Shown here: positions 17,675 through 25,255 of the stretch, piece after piece
Numbering within the stretch: position 1 is the stretch's first letter
How the letters are laid out: each line of letters begins with the position of its first letter
Notes under the pieces: model-generated
Seen by the model: only the letters and a program-made list of their open reading frames with translations
What the model was told of the DNA's origin: nothing
Database searches by the model: none
NCBI GenBank assembly: GCA_001897795.1
Contig: MKUL01000023.1
Coordinates: 51,337-115,336 of the forward strand
Direction of reading: 5' to 3'
Length of the DNA stretch: 64,000 nucleotides
Source of the DNA: Alphaproteobacteria bacterium 41-28
GTDB taxonomy: Bacteria > Pseudomonadota > Alphaproteobacteria > UBA9655
Translations under genes and position numbers: made by a program

Positions 17675-19168
17675 CTACAATCCCCACGAACTTTCGAGAG
17701 CTTTCTCTCTCTTGATTTCTTCCATTATATCTTTGGCGCGGGAGAGATTAGCAGAATCGTTTTTTAAAAAGTGAAGCGCCCTTTTAGCTTGTTGCTCAGC
17801 TGTTGCAAGGTCACCGACTCCAAGGGACATTTCAGCCAAATATAAGGCTGCGAGACCCGTTTCTCCTTTTTTGCCATAATAAACGGCGAGCAGGCGATGG
17901 GTGAAGGGATTGTCTGGCTCTTCCGTTTTTGCGCGTAAAAGTTCCGAAAAAGCTTTTTCAAGTTTATTCTTGTCTCCCGATTCAATCAAAGCATGAGCAT
18001 AGCTGACACGTAAAAGGGGAAGATCGGGCCGTAATTCTACGGCTTTTTCATAGGCTTTTGTCGCATCCTGTATTTTGCCGGTTTCAAACAGAATTTGCCC
18101 CTTTAAATCCCAAAAAAAAGGATCTTGAGGATAGTCCTTTAATAAAGAATCAATTTCCGCAAAAGATTCATTAAGTTGCGAATTTTTAAAATAGGCAATT
18201 GCTCGCCCGTAGCGAGCCAAAAGCGAGGAATCAGTAGGTTTGAAACGGGCAAAGGTTTTAGCTGGATTTAGGGTAAATGCCGTAATTTTAACTTGAATAC
18301 GCTTAAAATTATCTTCAAAATCAGCAGGGAGTTGGGCTTTAGCATGGGGAGAACGATTGAAATGAGAGCGGAAAAAATCGATACGTTCTGAATTTAAAGG
18401 GTGAGTTAGAACATAAGGATCGATAAATTGTTCAGAAAGAAGATCATCTTTTCGTAAAAGATCCATAAACTCCACCATCCCGAGAGAGGACCAACCTAAT
18501 TTATCCAAAAATCGAGCAGCGCCTTGGTCTGCAGAACCTTCTTGCATGCGAGAAAATTTTAAGAGCCCGCGTTCTGCTAAGTGTTGACTGCTCATCAAAA
18601 TCGCCAGGCCGGCTTCTGGGCTACCGGCGAGAATGGCACCAACACCCCCAAGGGTTCCAAGTAATCCTTGCAAAAGCGCCTTTTCATAAGCATCTATTCC
18701 ACGCATAATATGATTATCAGCAAGGTGGGCTGTTTCGTGGGCCAAGACACTAATGACTTGAAGAGCTGAGGTTGCTCTTAAGAGCAGGCCTGTATTAATG
18801 GCGATGTGTCCTCCACCCATGGCCATAGCATTCACATCCTTTGAATTGACGATATAAAGATGAAGAGATTTTGGATTGAGGCCCGCGACTTCAAAAATGG
18901 GGTTGATGTAAGATTTAAGCACATCTTCAATTTCAGCGTCACGGAGGAGCGAATCCTCTTTCGCCGAAAGTTTTATGGGAAGAAGAAGGAGGATAATAGC
19001 AAATAAATAAATTAATTTTATTGATTTTCTGGATTGCTTTGGCTCTTTCAGAGCCTCGCAATGACGAGCAGGGGGAGTCGTCATTCCTCCCTCGCCGTCA
19101 TTGCGAGGAGCTTTGCTCCGAAGCAATCTGGGAAATGCTTTAAAAAGAATTTTAAGTACAAGTTGCAT
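17675..19168 (-). CDS. M48 family metalloprotease with TPR repeats (BepA-like)
   Basis: A periplasmic zinc protease; relatives degrade or help fold outer membrane proteins and interact with BAM. HETAH is the zinc site; GGGHIAINTGLLLRATSALQVISVLAHE precedes it and QEGSADQGAARFLDKLG supplies the third ligand. TPR repeats occupy the C-terminal 200 residues (YGRAIAYFKNSQLNESFAEID onward). Oddity: before the real signal peptide (SIKLIYLFAIILLLLPIKLSA) lie about 50 residues that are the translation of a palindromic repeat (19031-19131). Start sites at 19168 and at 19084 (ATG directly after GGGAGGA) are both possible, so the precursor N-terminus is uncertain. Confidence 0.85.
   Translation of the reverse strand: MQLVLKILFKAFPRLLRSKAPRNDGEGGMTTPPARHCEALKEPKQSRKSIKLIYLFAIILLLLPIKLSAKEDSLLRDAEIEDVLKSYINPIFEVAGLNPKSLHLYIVNSKDVNAMAMGGGHIAINTGLLLRATSALQVISVLAHETAHLADNHIMRGIDAYEKALLQGLLGTLGGVGAILAGSPEAGLAILMSSQHLAERGLLKFSRMQEGSADQGAARFLDKLGWSSLGMVEFMDLLRKDDLLSEQFIDPYVLTHPLNSERIDFFRSHFNRSPHAKAQLPADFEDNFKRIQVKITAFTLNPAKTFARFKPTDSSLLARYGRAIAYFKNSQLNESFAEIDSLLKDYPQDPFFWDLKGQILFETGKIQDATKAYEKAVELRPDLPLLRVSYAHALIESGDKNKLEKAFSELLRAKTEEPDNPFTHRLLAVYYGKKGETGLAALYLAEMSLGVGDLATAEQQAKRALHFLKNDSANLSRAKDIMEEIKREKALESSWGL
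19031..19131. repeat. Dispersed palindromic repeat, family 1, copy b (inside a coding frame)
   Basis: Left arm ggattgctttggctctttc...cctcgcaatgacg, right arm cgtcattgcgagg...ctccgaagcaatctgg: an inverted repeat of about 100 bases. It lies in frame in the 5' part of the M48 protease gene, between the first start codon and the signal peptide. Confidence 0.8.
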
Positions 19169-19291
19169 AATCACTTTCAAGTTGCCTTTTCAATGTTGAG
19201 ACTTTATATCAAAAGAAGCTTTAGATAAATGGAGTTGTGCATTCGTTGAGTAAAATAGGTTCTTATGAAAATTTGTAACTATCCACTCCTC

Positions 19292-19441
19292 TGTGCCATC
19301 CTTGGCAAGAAATGCTTTGTTTTCCAAAGAAATACTCTAGCATTTCTTGGCCGAGGATCTCTTTGGCAGCAGGATCCTCGGGTCAAGAAAAGAGATTGTT
19401 TTTCTTTGAAAAACAAGTTTTTTCTAGCCCAAGGATGACAC
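19292..19441. repeat. Dispersed palindromic repeat, family 2, copy a
   Basis: About 150 bases beginning gtgccatccttggcaagaaa and ending tagcccaaggatgacac, i.e. inverted ends. An inner palindrome is built on ccgaggatctc...ggatcctcggg. A second copy lies at 39664-39809. No open frame is preserved between copies. Confidence 0.8.
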
Positions 19442-19457
19442 GCGGGGGGAAAGAGAA

Positions 19458-20675
19458 ATGGGCCGTTACGAAAATTTAGGACTGATTATTATAGCTCTTT
19501 TAATCGCTATAGGGGGAATGTATTCAACTAAACTACTCTCTCTTTTGATGCCTTTCCTGACGCTTGTCATTATCTGGGTTCAGGGAGGGTTAAAAAATCT
19601 TCCTCTTCATGCCTCTTCTCCAATTGTATTCCTTCTTTTTCTCTTAAGCTGGGCGGGGTTAAGTATCTTTTGGGCAGAAAATTCTACAGCAGCCACCAAG
19701 ACGTTTATGTCGTTGAGCGTCACATTTATCTTTGCCTTTCTTTTTTTCTCATGTCTTATGAGGGCAACGCCTGGACTGATTTCAAAAGCGTATAGGGTTA
19801 TGAAAATGGCAGGGTATTTATTGATTTGCTTGGTCGTTTTTCAAGCTCTTATTGACACCTTTCACATTGAAATTTTTAAAACCTTCAGAGACACTACCTA
19901 TATGATGAAACCAACAGGATCAATTTTAGGTTTGATGGCCTTTGTGGGGTGTTCTTTTTTATGGATAAACGATGAGAAATTTCTGTCATTCTTTAGTTTT
20001 CTTCTCCTCATTCCTCTCATCTGCCTAACGCGCTGCCAAACAGCTCTTTATGGGATTCTTTTGGCAATGTGTGCCTTTATTTTAAGTTATGCAATGCCTT
20101 TTTGGATGACACGGATTTCAATGGTGGGGTCCTATACTATTTTAATCCTTTCTCCCTTGCTTTATACTCACTTTTTCCCTCCTGCGTGGGTCGTCAAATC
20201 TCCATATTTTTCTTGGATTTTAAATCCAAGTTTTTTTCATCGTTTCTTGGCTTGGGAATTTTATTCAGAGAAATTTTTTGAGCGACCATTTTTAGGGTGG
20301 GGGGTAGAATCCTCTCGCTATTTACCAACTGAACCTTACCTTGCACCTGGATATGAAAATACTTTTCATCCCCATAACAATGGTCTTCAAGCTTATGTTG
20401 AGCTAGGAATCCCCGGGGGGATTTTATACGCTCTCTTCTTTGCCACTCTCTTTTGGCTAGTTGGAAAACATGTCAAAGACCGTCTATCGGTTGCAGTTTG
20501 TAATGCAACCCTTGTGTTCGGGTTTGTTGAGGCTGTTATTACCCATAATGTTTGGCGAAATTATTGGTTATCGCTCGTAACCTTAACTGTAGGGTTAATC
20601 ATTCTCTTTCTTAAAGCTCGCGAGTCGCAGCTGCACGCTGAAGTCGATCATTCAAAGCAAGCCCTAGCCCATTAA
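19458..20675 (+). CDS. O-antigen ligase family membrane protein
   Basis: A 405-residue inner membrane protein with about 11 hydrophobic segments and the long periplasmic loop typical of the Wzy_C/WaaL family. The conserved region HRFLAWEFYSEKFFERPFLGWG (with the usual R and GWG) and the later HPHNNGLQAYVELGIPGGILY (H-N-x-x-Q...E-G-G) are clear. It joins polysaccharide to lipid A-core or polymerises it. A glycosyltransferase island lies elsewhere in the window (48.8-51.5 kb), consistent with a surface glycan. Its last 65 bases overlap the convergent tsaC-type gene. Confidence 0.85.
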   Translation: MGRYENLGLIIIALLIAIGGMYSTKLLSLLMPFLTLVIIWVQGGLKNLPLHASSPIVFLLFLLSWAGLSIFWAENSTAATKTFMSLSVTFIFAFLFFSCLMRATPGLISKAYRVMKMAGYLLICLVVFQALIDTFHIEIFKTFRDTTYMMKPTGSILGLMAFVGCSFLWINDEKFLSFFSFLLLIPLICLTRCQTALYGILLAMCAFILSYAMPFWMTRISMVGSYTILILSPLLYTHFFPPAWVVKSPYFSWILNPSFFHRFLAWEFYSEKFFERPFLGWGVESSRYLPTEPYLAPGYENTFHPHNNGLQAYVELGIPGGILYALFFATLFWLVGKHVKDRLSVAVCNATLVFGFVEAVITHNVWRNYWLSLVTLTVGLIILFLKARESQLHAEVDHSKQALAH

Positions 20676-21549
20676 GGGGGATGGGGGCGACGCTAATCTT
20701 CTGAAAAGGGGGGCGATCTAAAAGTCGTATCATCTTGAAAAGGTTAGCTGCAGCTTCTGTTAGGTTTCCTTCTTCACTTAGATTTAAGACAGAACTTCCT
20801 TTATAAGGCGTGGGCCCAAAGGCAAGAAAGGCTTCACCCTCTGAAGGCTCTTGAACATTCAGGTGAAGTGGAAGGGTCGGAGCATAATGGCTTTTCATCA
20901 TTCCCGGAGCTTTAATCGAATTTTGGTGAGGAAACTTTAGGGGGCCAACAACAGACTCCACCTCCTCTTGAGAAATTCCGCCCGGCCTGAGGAGCCGGGG
21001 GGAGGGGCTTGTTAAATCCACGATTGTGGATTCAAGACCTACAGTCGTATCTCCTCCATCAAGAATAAACAGATTCGGGAAATCTTCCTCTACATGGCTG
21101 GCTTGGGTGGGGCTTGTTTTTCCGGAGGGGTTCGCACTAGGTGCGGCTAGAAGTTTACCAAACTTTTGTAGAAGCGTTAAAGCAAGGGGATGGTTAGGGA
21201 CTCGAATAGCGAGAGAATCGAGTCCTGCACTTGCCAGAAGGGAGAGAGGAGAGGAAACGAGACGGGGCAAGACAAGGGTTAAGGGACCCGGCCAAAATGT
21301 TTTTGCAAGAACGTCAGCTTTTTCATTCCAGAGAACGTGCTCTTCAAAACAGGTACGCGTAGGGCCATGGATAATCAAAGGGTTGAAGGTCGGACGGTTT
21401 TTCAGTTCGAAAATTTTTGCAACGGCTAACTCGTTTGTTGCATCTGCAGCAACGCCATAGACGGTTTCCGTAGGAAGACCAATAAGCTCCCCCTGATGGA
21501 GAATTTGTAGAGCTTTTTCAAGAGAGTCAGAGAGAGGTTCAAAAATCAC
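20611..21549 (-). CDS. L-threonylcarbamoyladenylate synthase, Sua5 type
   Basis: A 312-residue enzyme making threonylcarbamoyl-AMP for t6A37 of ANN-decoding tRNAs. The YrdC domain covers about residues 10-205: GLPTETVYGVAADA, ELKNRPTFNPLIIH, FWPGPLTLVL, AIRVPNHPLALTLL, SANPSGKTSPT and STIVDLTSPSPRLLRPGGIS. A C-terminal Sua5 domain (linker SIKAPGMMKSHYAPTLPLHL) shows it is the long Sua5 form rather than short TsaC. It overlaps cysQ upstream by four bases (ATGA) and the O-antigen ligase gene on the other strand by 65 bases. Confidence 0.95.
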   Translation of the reverse strand: MIFEPLSDSLEKALQILHQGELIGLPTETVYGVAADATNELAVAKIFELKNRPTFNPLIIHGPTRTCFEEHVLWNEKADVLAKTFWPGPLTLVLPRLVSSPLSLLASAGLDSLAIRVPNHPLALTLLQKFGKLLAAPSANPSGKTSPTQASHVEEDFPNLFILDGGDTTVGLESTIVDLTSPSPRLLRPGGISQEEVESVVGPLKFPHQNSIKAPGMMKSHYAPTLPLHLNVQEPSEGEAFLAFGPTPYKGSSVLNLSEEGNLTEAAANLFKMIRLLDRPPFQKISVAPIPLNGLGLALNDRLQRAAATREL

Positions 21550-22319
21550 GGTGCAATCCCAAAAACAACAAATGCTTCATTGATGAGCCCAGGTTTACCA
21601 TAGACAAAGGAAGTTCCATCAAGCTTTGTCATGATTCCTCCAGCAGCTTCTACAAGAATGTGGCCAGCGGCCGTATCCCATTCACTGCAAGGCTCCAATC
21701 TTAGATAGAGATCTGCACGGCCAGATGCAATATGGCAGAATTTTATGGCACTCCGAATCCTCTCAATGTTCGTAATAGGAAAGGACTTCAAGAAAAAAGC
21801 TTCTTGTTCTTTAAATTTTTTCCCATATCCTCCCAAAAGCAGTGTCATTCCATGGGTCGGGCGAGATCGCGTATGAAGGGGAGTCGTCTTTCCTTTTAAG
21901 GTCCGCCATGCCTTCTTTCCATGGCCATAAAAGCTCTCCTGAGTTAGAGGAATATGGATTAAACCAAAGACAGGCCGATCCTCTTCCATCAAGGCAATAT
22001 TGATGCAAAACTCACCCGTTTTATGAATAAACCCTTTAGTTCCATCCAAAGGATCGATAAGCCAATACAAAGGACTTTTGATTATCCAAGAGTCTTCGTC
22101 TTCTTCTGAAATCACAGGGATATGAGGGGTTAATTTTTCGAGTCCTTGTTTAAGCAAGTGATGGCTTTGCTGATCGGCTTTTGTGACGGGGGAGTGGTCT
22201 TTTTTTTCAAATATTTCAAACTCTTGCTTGTAGATTTGACAGATAAGCACGCCTGCTTCTTCGGCCAGAGCTACAACTTTTGGAGCAAGTGAATCAAGGT
22301 TGGGTAAAGTTTTATTCAT
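21546..22319 (-). CDS. cysQ: 3'(2'),5'-bisphosphate nucleotidase CysQ
   Basis: A 257-residue inositol-monophosphatase-fold enzyme that hydrolyses PAP to AMP. Metal-binding motifs are visible: VISEEDED (first metal site), WLIDPLDGTKGFI (DPxDGT signature) and the C-terminal CSEWDTAAGHILVEAAGG (WDxAA). CysQ recycles the PAP made by sulfate assimilation or by ACP synthase reactions; acpS is also in this window. Translationally coupled to the downstream Sua5-type gene. Confidence 0.9.
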   Translation of the reverse strand: MNKTLPNLDSLAPKVVALAEEAGVLICQIYKQEFEIFEKKDHSPVTKADQQSHHLLKQGLEKLTPHIPVISEEDEDSWIIKSPLYWLIDPLDGTKGFIHKTGEFCINIALMEEDRPVFGLIHIPLTQESFYGHGKKAWRTLKGKTTPLHTRSRPTHGMTLLLGGYGKKFKEQEAFFLKSFPITNIERIRSAIKFCHIASGRADLYLRLEPCSEWDTAAGHILVEAAGGIMTKLDGTSFVYGKPGLINEAFVVFGIAP

Positions 22320-22506
22320 GAAATTGAGTATGAGGACTCAACGTTAAAAAAGGAAGGAATTATTTTTTGAACGTCTCTTGCAGTTCTCGGTTTCCTTAAA
22401 TCCTTATCACAAGCCCAACCTAAACTAAAATCATACATTAACAAATTATTCATACTTTTTTCTTAACATCATTTATTGAGTCCGGATCTACCAAAGGAAG
22501 GGTATT

Positions 22507-22698
22507 ATGAAAGACGTCAGAAAAGTCATCGATTGTCGATGGTTTCCTTGCGATATCAAGTGCTCACTTGCCATCTCAGGTACTGAGGAAGAAGTCATAA
22601 AAGCGGCAGCAGAGCATGCGATTCATTTCCATGGAGAGAAAGATACCCCTGAACTTCGGAGAGATATTCGACGTATGTTGAGGGATGCAACGGACTAA
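22507..22698 (+). CDS. DUF1059 small protein
   Basis: A 63-residue protein matching the DUF1059 pattern: KVIDCRWFPCDIKCSLAISGTEEEVIKAAAEHAIHFHG. Four potential metal ligands (Cys10, Cys15, Cys19 and His36/38) suggest small-metal binding; the biological role is unknown in the family. AAAGGAAGGG precedes the ATG. A tiny exported Cys-rich peptide gene follows 30 bases downstream and is probably cotranscribed. Confidence 0.85.
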   Translation: MKDVRKVIDCRWFPCDIKCSLAISGTEEEVIKAAAEHAIHFHGEKDTPELRRDIRRMLRDATD

Positions 22699-22728
22699 AA
22701 GGAATAAAAGATAAAAAAAGGAGGAAAT

Positions 22729-22902
22729 ATGTTTCGAAGTATACTTTTCGTGACGGCTATTTTTTTGGCGGGGGAATCCGTAAAAGCAGAAATAGATAAA
22801 CTGGACACCTTTATTGGAACTCATTGTCTTGCTGAATGTAACAGTGAGGGTCCTAACTGCGATGATTGTCGAAGAACAGCTGTGGAACTTTTTAGTTTTT
22901 AA
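22729..22902 (+). CDS. Tiny exported Cys-rich peptide (57 aa)
   Basis: A 57-codon gene with an excellent ribosome binding site (AAAGGAGGAAAT before ATG). Residues 1-20 form a signal peptide (MFRSILFVTAIFLAGESVKA). The 37-residue mature peptide has four cysteines spaced C-x3-C-x6-C-x2-C in THCLAECNSEGPNCDDC, which suggests two disulfides or a metal site. No family is recognised. It follows the DUF1059 gene in the same direction. Confidence 0.65.
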   Translation: MFRSILFVTAIFLAGESVKAEIDKLDTFIGTHCLAECNSEGPNCDDCRRTAVELFSF

Positions 22903-23011
22903 GTCTTCCATTCTTTAATAGATTGCGTAGGACGTTGGAACTTTAAAAAAAGACGTAAGCATTCGTTTTGTCTTGACAAAAATGTATTTGCTTAAAACTT
23001 CATAAATTTAA

Positions 23012-23039
23012 TTGACTTAAATAAAAATTAAATTATAAG
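23012..23039 (+). promoter_or_regulatory. Sigma-70-type promoter of the putative secreted glycosyltransferase
   Basis: TTGACT (23012-23017) and TATAAG (23034-23039) with a 16-base spacer. Transcription would start near 23046, which leaves only about 9 bases before the ATG at 23055 but a normal leader before the ATG at 23070. Confidence 0.55.
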
Positions 23040-23069
23040 TAGAATAATTTTTTTATGGAGTTGTTCAAG

Positions 23070-24578
23070 ATGATGTTAAGAAGAGTTTCAGCTTTAATAG
23101 GATTTTGTTTCGTTTTATGGCACTCTCCCGCTGAGTGTATGGAAGAAGATAAAGACAATAAGCAAGTTACCTTATCCAAGGTGAAAGCTACTTTCCAGGA
23201 TAACAAGGGTTTGATTGAAGGCTGGTTCAGTGATGTCACCGAGTCTCAAATTCATTTCTATTGGACATTAGGAAGAAAAGCATCTGACTTACCTAAGGAA
23301 GGTGAGACAAAATTTCAAGTTCATGTAGGTGGGAAAAAATATTCCGAAACTTTCCCTCTCTATTTAAAAACTCTTTTGGAAGAAACGCCTTCAAATCTCA
23401 CCGTAAAATTCATTTGTGATCCCATAACCTATAACTCAAACAGTATTTGGTTAAAAGATTTAGAGGAACACTTCGGGGGCCGCTTTAAAACCGTTTATGT
23501 TGCCGATATTATCGAGAATATTGTGTCAAACCTTCCAGAAAAAGAGGACATCATTCGTTCGATTTTTCGCAATGCAGAAGGGGGGAATCCTGCAATTGCA
23601 AGTGATCTCTACCGGCTTCTGGGAATGATATATGGGCACTCTTTTGATCCTACAGAGTTGAAATCAAAGCGTTTAGTCTATTGTGATGAAGACACTTTTG
23701 CCTATGGTCTAGAGCATAAAGATTCTGTTCAACTGCTGGCCGCTCTCTTTCAAAAGCTCTCCTTAGGTCAAGAAAAGCCATTCATGATCGGGAGAAGGAG
23801 AGGTTCAAATGATGTTGTTAAATTAGAGGTCTCTGACCTTGAATCGTATAAACTGTTTTGCCTAACAGCACTAGGAATGCTTGAGCCCTATCAAGAAAAT
23901 TCTATTGATTATTATCCCCATCTCTATTCACTCATTTCTGCTGCAGAAAGATCAGAAGATTGTGATTCAACATTTGCTGAATGTTTAGAATATGTTTCAA
24001 GTAAGCAGTTTACCCATAAGGATATCTTTCAAATAACAGGTCCTGGGTTGTTAGATTCTTTAAGTAGTATATATGAAATGGAACTCCTAACAAGTCCGAG
24101 TACCTGTACGTTTGCCTGGTATGGAGCTGAACCCTTGGAGACTGGGGATTTTAAATTTCGTGCTTATAGACATACTTATGATGAAATACCTTATGATAAC
24201 AAATGTAAACTTGACTTATTGCAAACCGATTTTAAAGAATATTCAAAAAAGGTAGCTCTCGCTTTCTATGCAAAGCGGTTTGGCGAAAAACATCCTTTTT
24301 ATCAGAAGCTTTTTAACCACTTGGTGGAAAGCAATCCCTTTAAAGACAAAGAAATAATGGGAGATATAAAAGAAATATTACAAAAATGCTATGACGATAA
24401 TTCTAAAAGTCGGCCCGAAATGTCAATTGAAGAATGGCTGCAGTTTCAGTTCAAGGTTTACGAACAGCAGATGAAGTGTCCTAAATCTGCTGATTTTGTC
24501 CCTCGATTACTGTGGGTTCTTAAAGCCTTAGGGATCGAATTTGAACTGACAGTTCAGGACTTGAATTTTAGGAAATAA
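23070..24578 (+). CDS. Secreted protein with MEE signature and TcdA/TcdB-like glycosyltransferase motifs
   Basis: A 502-residue protein. The signal peptide (23 residues, ending SPAEC) is followed by MEEDKDNK. Then come IHFYWTLGRKASDLP (61-75), EGGNPAIASDLYRLLGMIYG (170-189) and a DED at 206-208. The pattern of an IHFVW-like first strand, N-x-A-x-x-SDLxR helix and a following acidic D-x-D is what DXD-type GT-A glycosyltransferases of the TcdA/TcdB group show; they modify host GTPases. This is a motif-level inference; the rest is unassigned. I chose ATG 23070 because GGAG lies nine bases upstream and the promoter fits; ATG at 23055 is the alternative. Confidence 0.6.
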   Translation: MMLRRVSALIGFCFVLWHSPAECMEEDKDNKQVTLSKVKATFQDNKGLIEGWFSDVTESQIHFYWTLGRKASDLPKEGETKFQVHVGGKKYSETFPLYLKTLLEETPSNLTVKFICDPITYNSNSIWLKDLEEHFGGRFKTVYVADIIENIVSNLPEKEDIIRSIFRNAEGGNPAIASDLYRLLGMIYGHSFDPTELKSKRLVYCDEDTFAYGLEHKDSVQLLAALFQKLSLGQEKPFMIGRRRGSNDVVKLEVSDLESYKLFCLTALGMLEPYQENSIDYYPHLYSLISAAERSEDCDSTFAECLEYVSSKQFTHKDIFQITGPGLLDSLSSIYEMELLTSPSTCTFAWYGAEPLETGDFKFRAYRHTYDEIPYDNKCKLDLLQTDFKEYSKKVALAFYAKRFGEKHPFYQKLFNHLVESNPFKDKEIMGDIKEILQKCYDDNSKSRPEMSIEEWLQFQFKVYEQQMKCPKSADFVPRLLWVLKALGIEFELTVQDLNFRK

Positions 24579-24600
24579 AGAGCTTGCCCCTTTTTCTTTC

Positions 24601-24630
24601 TTGACATAGGCACTATATAAAGATTAGGAA
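24601..24630 (+). promoter_or_regulatory. Possible promoter before rpmJ
   Basis: A perfect TTGACA (24601-24606) followed 18 bases later by a weak TAGGAA. It is positioned for a short leader before rpmJ. Confidence 0.35.
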
Positions 24631-24665
24631 TAGGCTCACTTTCACTTATTTAAACGGATCGACCG

Positions 24666-24791
24666 ATGAAAATTGTAAATTCTTTAAAAACTATCAAATT
24701 AAGAGACAAGAACTGCCGCGTCATTCGTCGCAAAGGGCGGGTCTATGTTATTAATAAGTTGAATCCTCGTTACAAAGCCCGTCAAGGGTAA
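24666..24791 (+). CDS. rpmJ: 50S ribosomal protein bL36, zinc-free type
   Basis: A 41-codon gene. The product [20 protein letters not shown] and then [21 protein letters not shown] matches bL36 of the long alphaproteobacterial type, which lacks the C-x2-C...H zinc site (only Cys17 remains). It is a structural protein of the large ribosomal subunit. It lies just upstream of rpoZ, 24 bases away. Confidence 0.95.
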   Translation: MKIVNSLKTIKLRDKNCRVIRRKGRVYVINKLNPRYKARQG

Positions 24792-24815
24792 CATCACAAT
24801 GATTGGAGAGTAGGA

Positions 24816-25205
24816 ATGGCCCGCGTTACAGTTGAAGATTGCATTCGTGAAGTTCCTAACCGTTTTGACCTTGTCTTGCTGGCGGCTCAACGGGGACGAC
24901 AAATTTCGGCAGGTTCTCCTCTGACCCTTCCCCGGGATAATGATAAAAACCCCGTCGTGGCTCTGCGTGAAATTGCAGAAAGAACAGTCTCTTTAGACGA
25001 ACTTCAAGAGGGTTTGATTCAAGGACTTCAAAAACATATACCTGGTGAAGAGCCTGAAGAAGAAGTTATGCAGTTTATAGCCGAAGAACAATCCTATGCT
25101 GGAGAAGCTCACCAGCAGGCAGAAATCGAAGATCTTGCTCTTGATGATGAGATGAGCGATGATGAAGATGATATTGACGTTGAGGTTGTTGAGGAAGAAG
25201 AATAG
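24816..25205 (+). CDS. rpoZ: RNA polymerase omega subunit
   Basis: A 129-residue omega subunit, which chaperones beta' assembly and, in many bacteria, carries a ppGpp site. The family start [30 protein letters not shown] is unmistakable, followed by [23 protein letters not shown]. The C-terminal 50 residues are a strongly acidic tail ([25 protein letters not shown]) of the kind seen in some alphaproteobacteria. It is directly upstream of rsh, linking polymerase and alarmone functions. GGAGAGTAGGA precedes the ATG. Confidence 0.95.
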   Translation: MARVTVEDCIREVPNRFDLVLLAAQRGRQISAGSPLTLPRDNDKNPVVALREIAERTVSLDELQEGLIQGLQKHIPGEEPEEEVMQFIAEEQSYAGEAHQQAEIEDLALDDEMSDDEDDIDVEVVEEEE

Positions 25206-25255
25206 TCCAGACTCCTCCATGCTTTGACGAACATTTTCTTAAGAATTGAGCGTTA

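Noticed and set aside
21026..21460. Plus-strand 144-codon frame opposite the Sua5-type gene
   Set aside because: The minus-strand frame is a clear Sua5; the plus-strand product has no family pattern or ribosome binding site.
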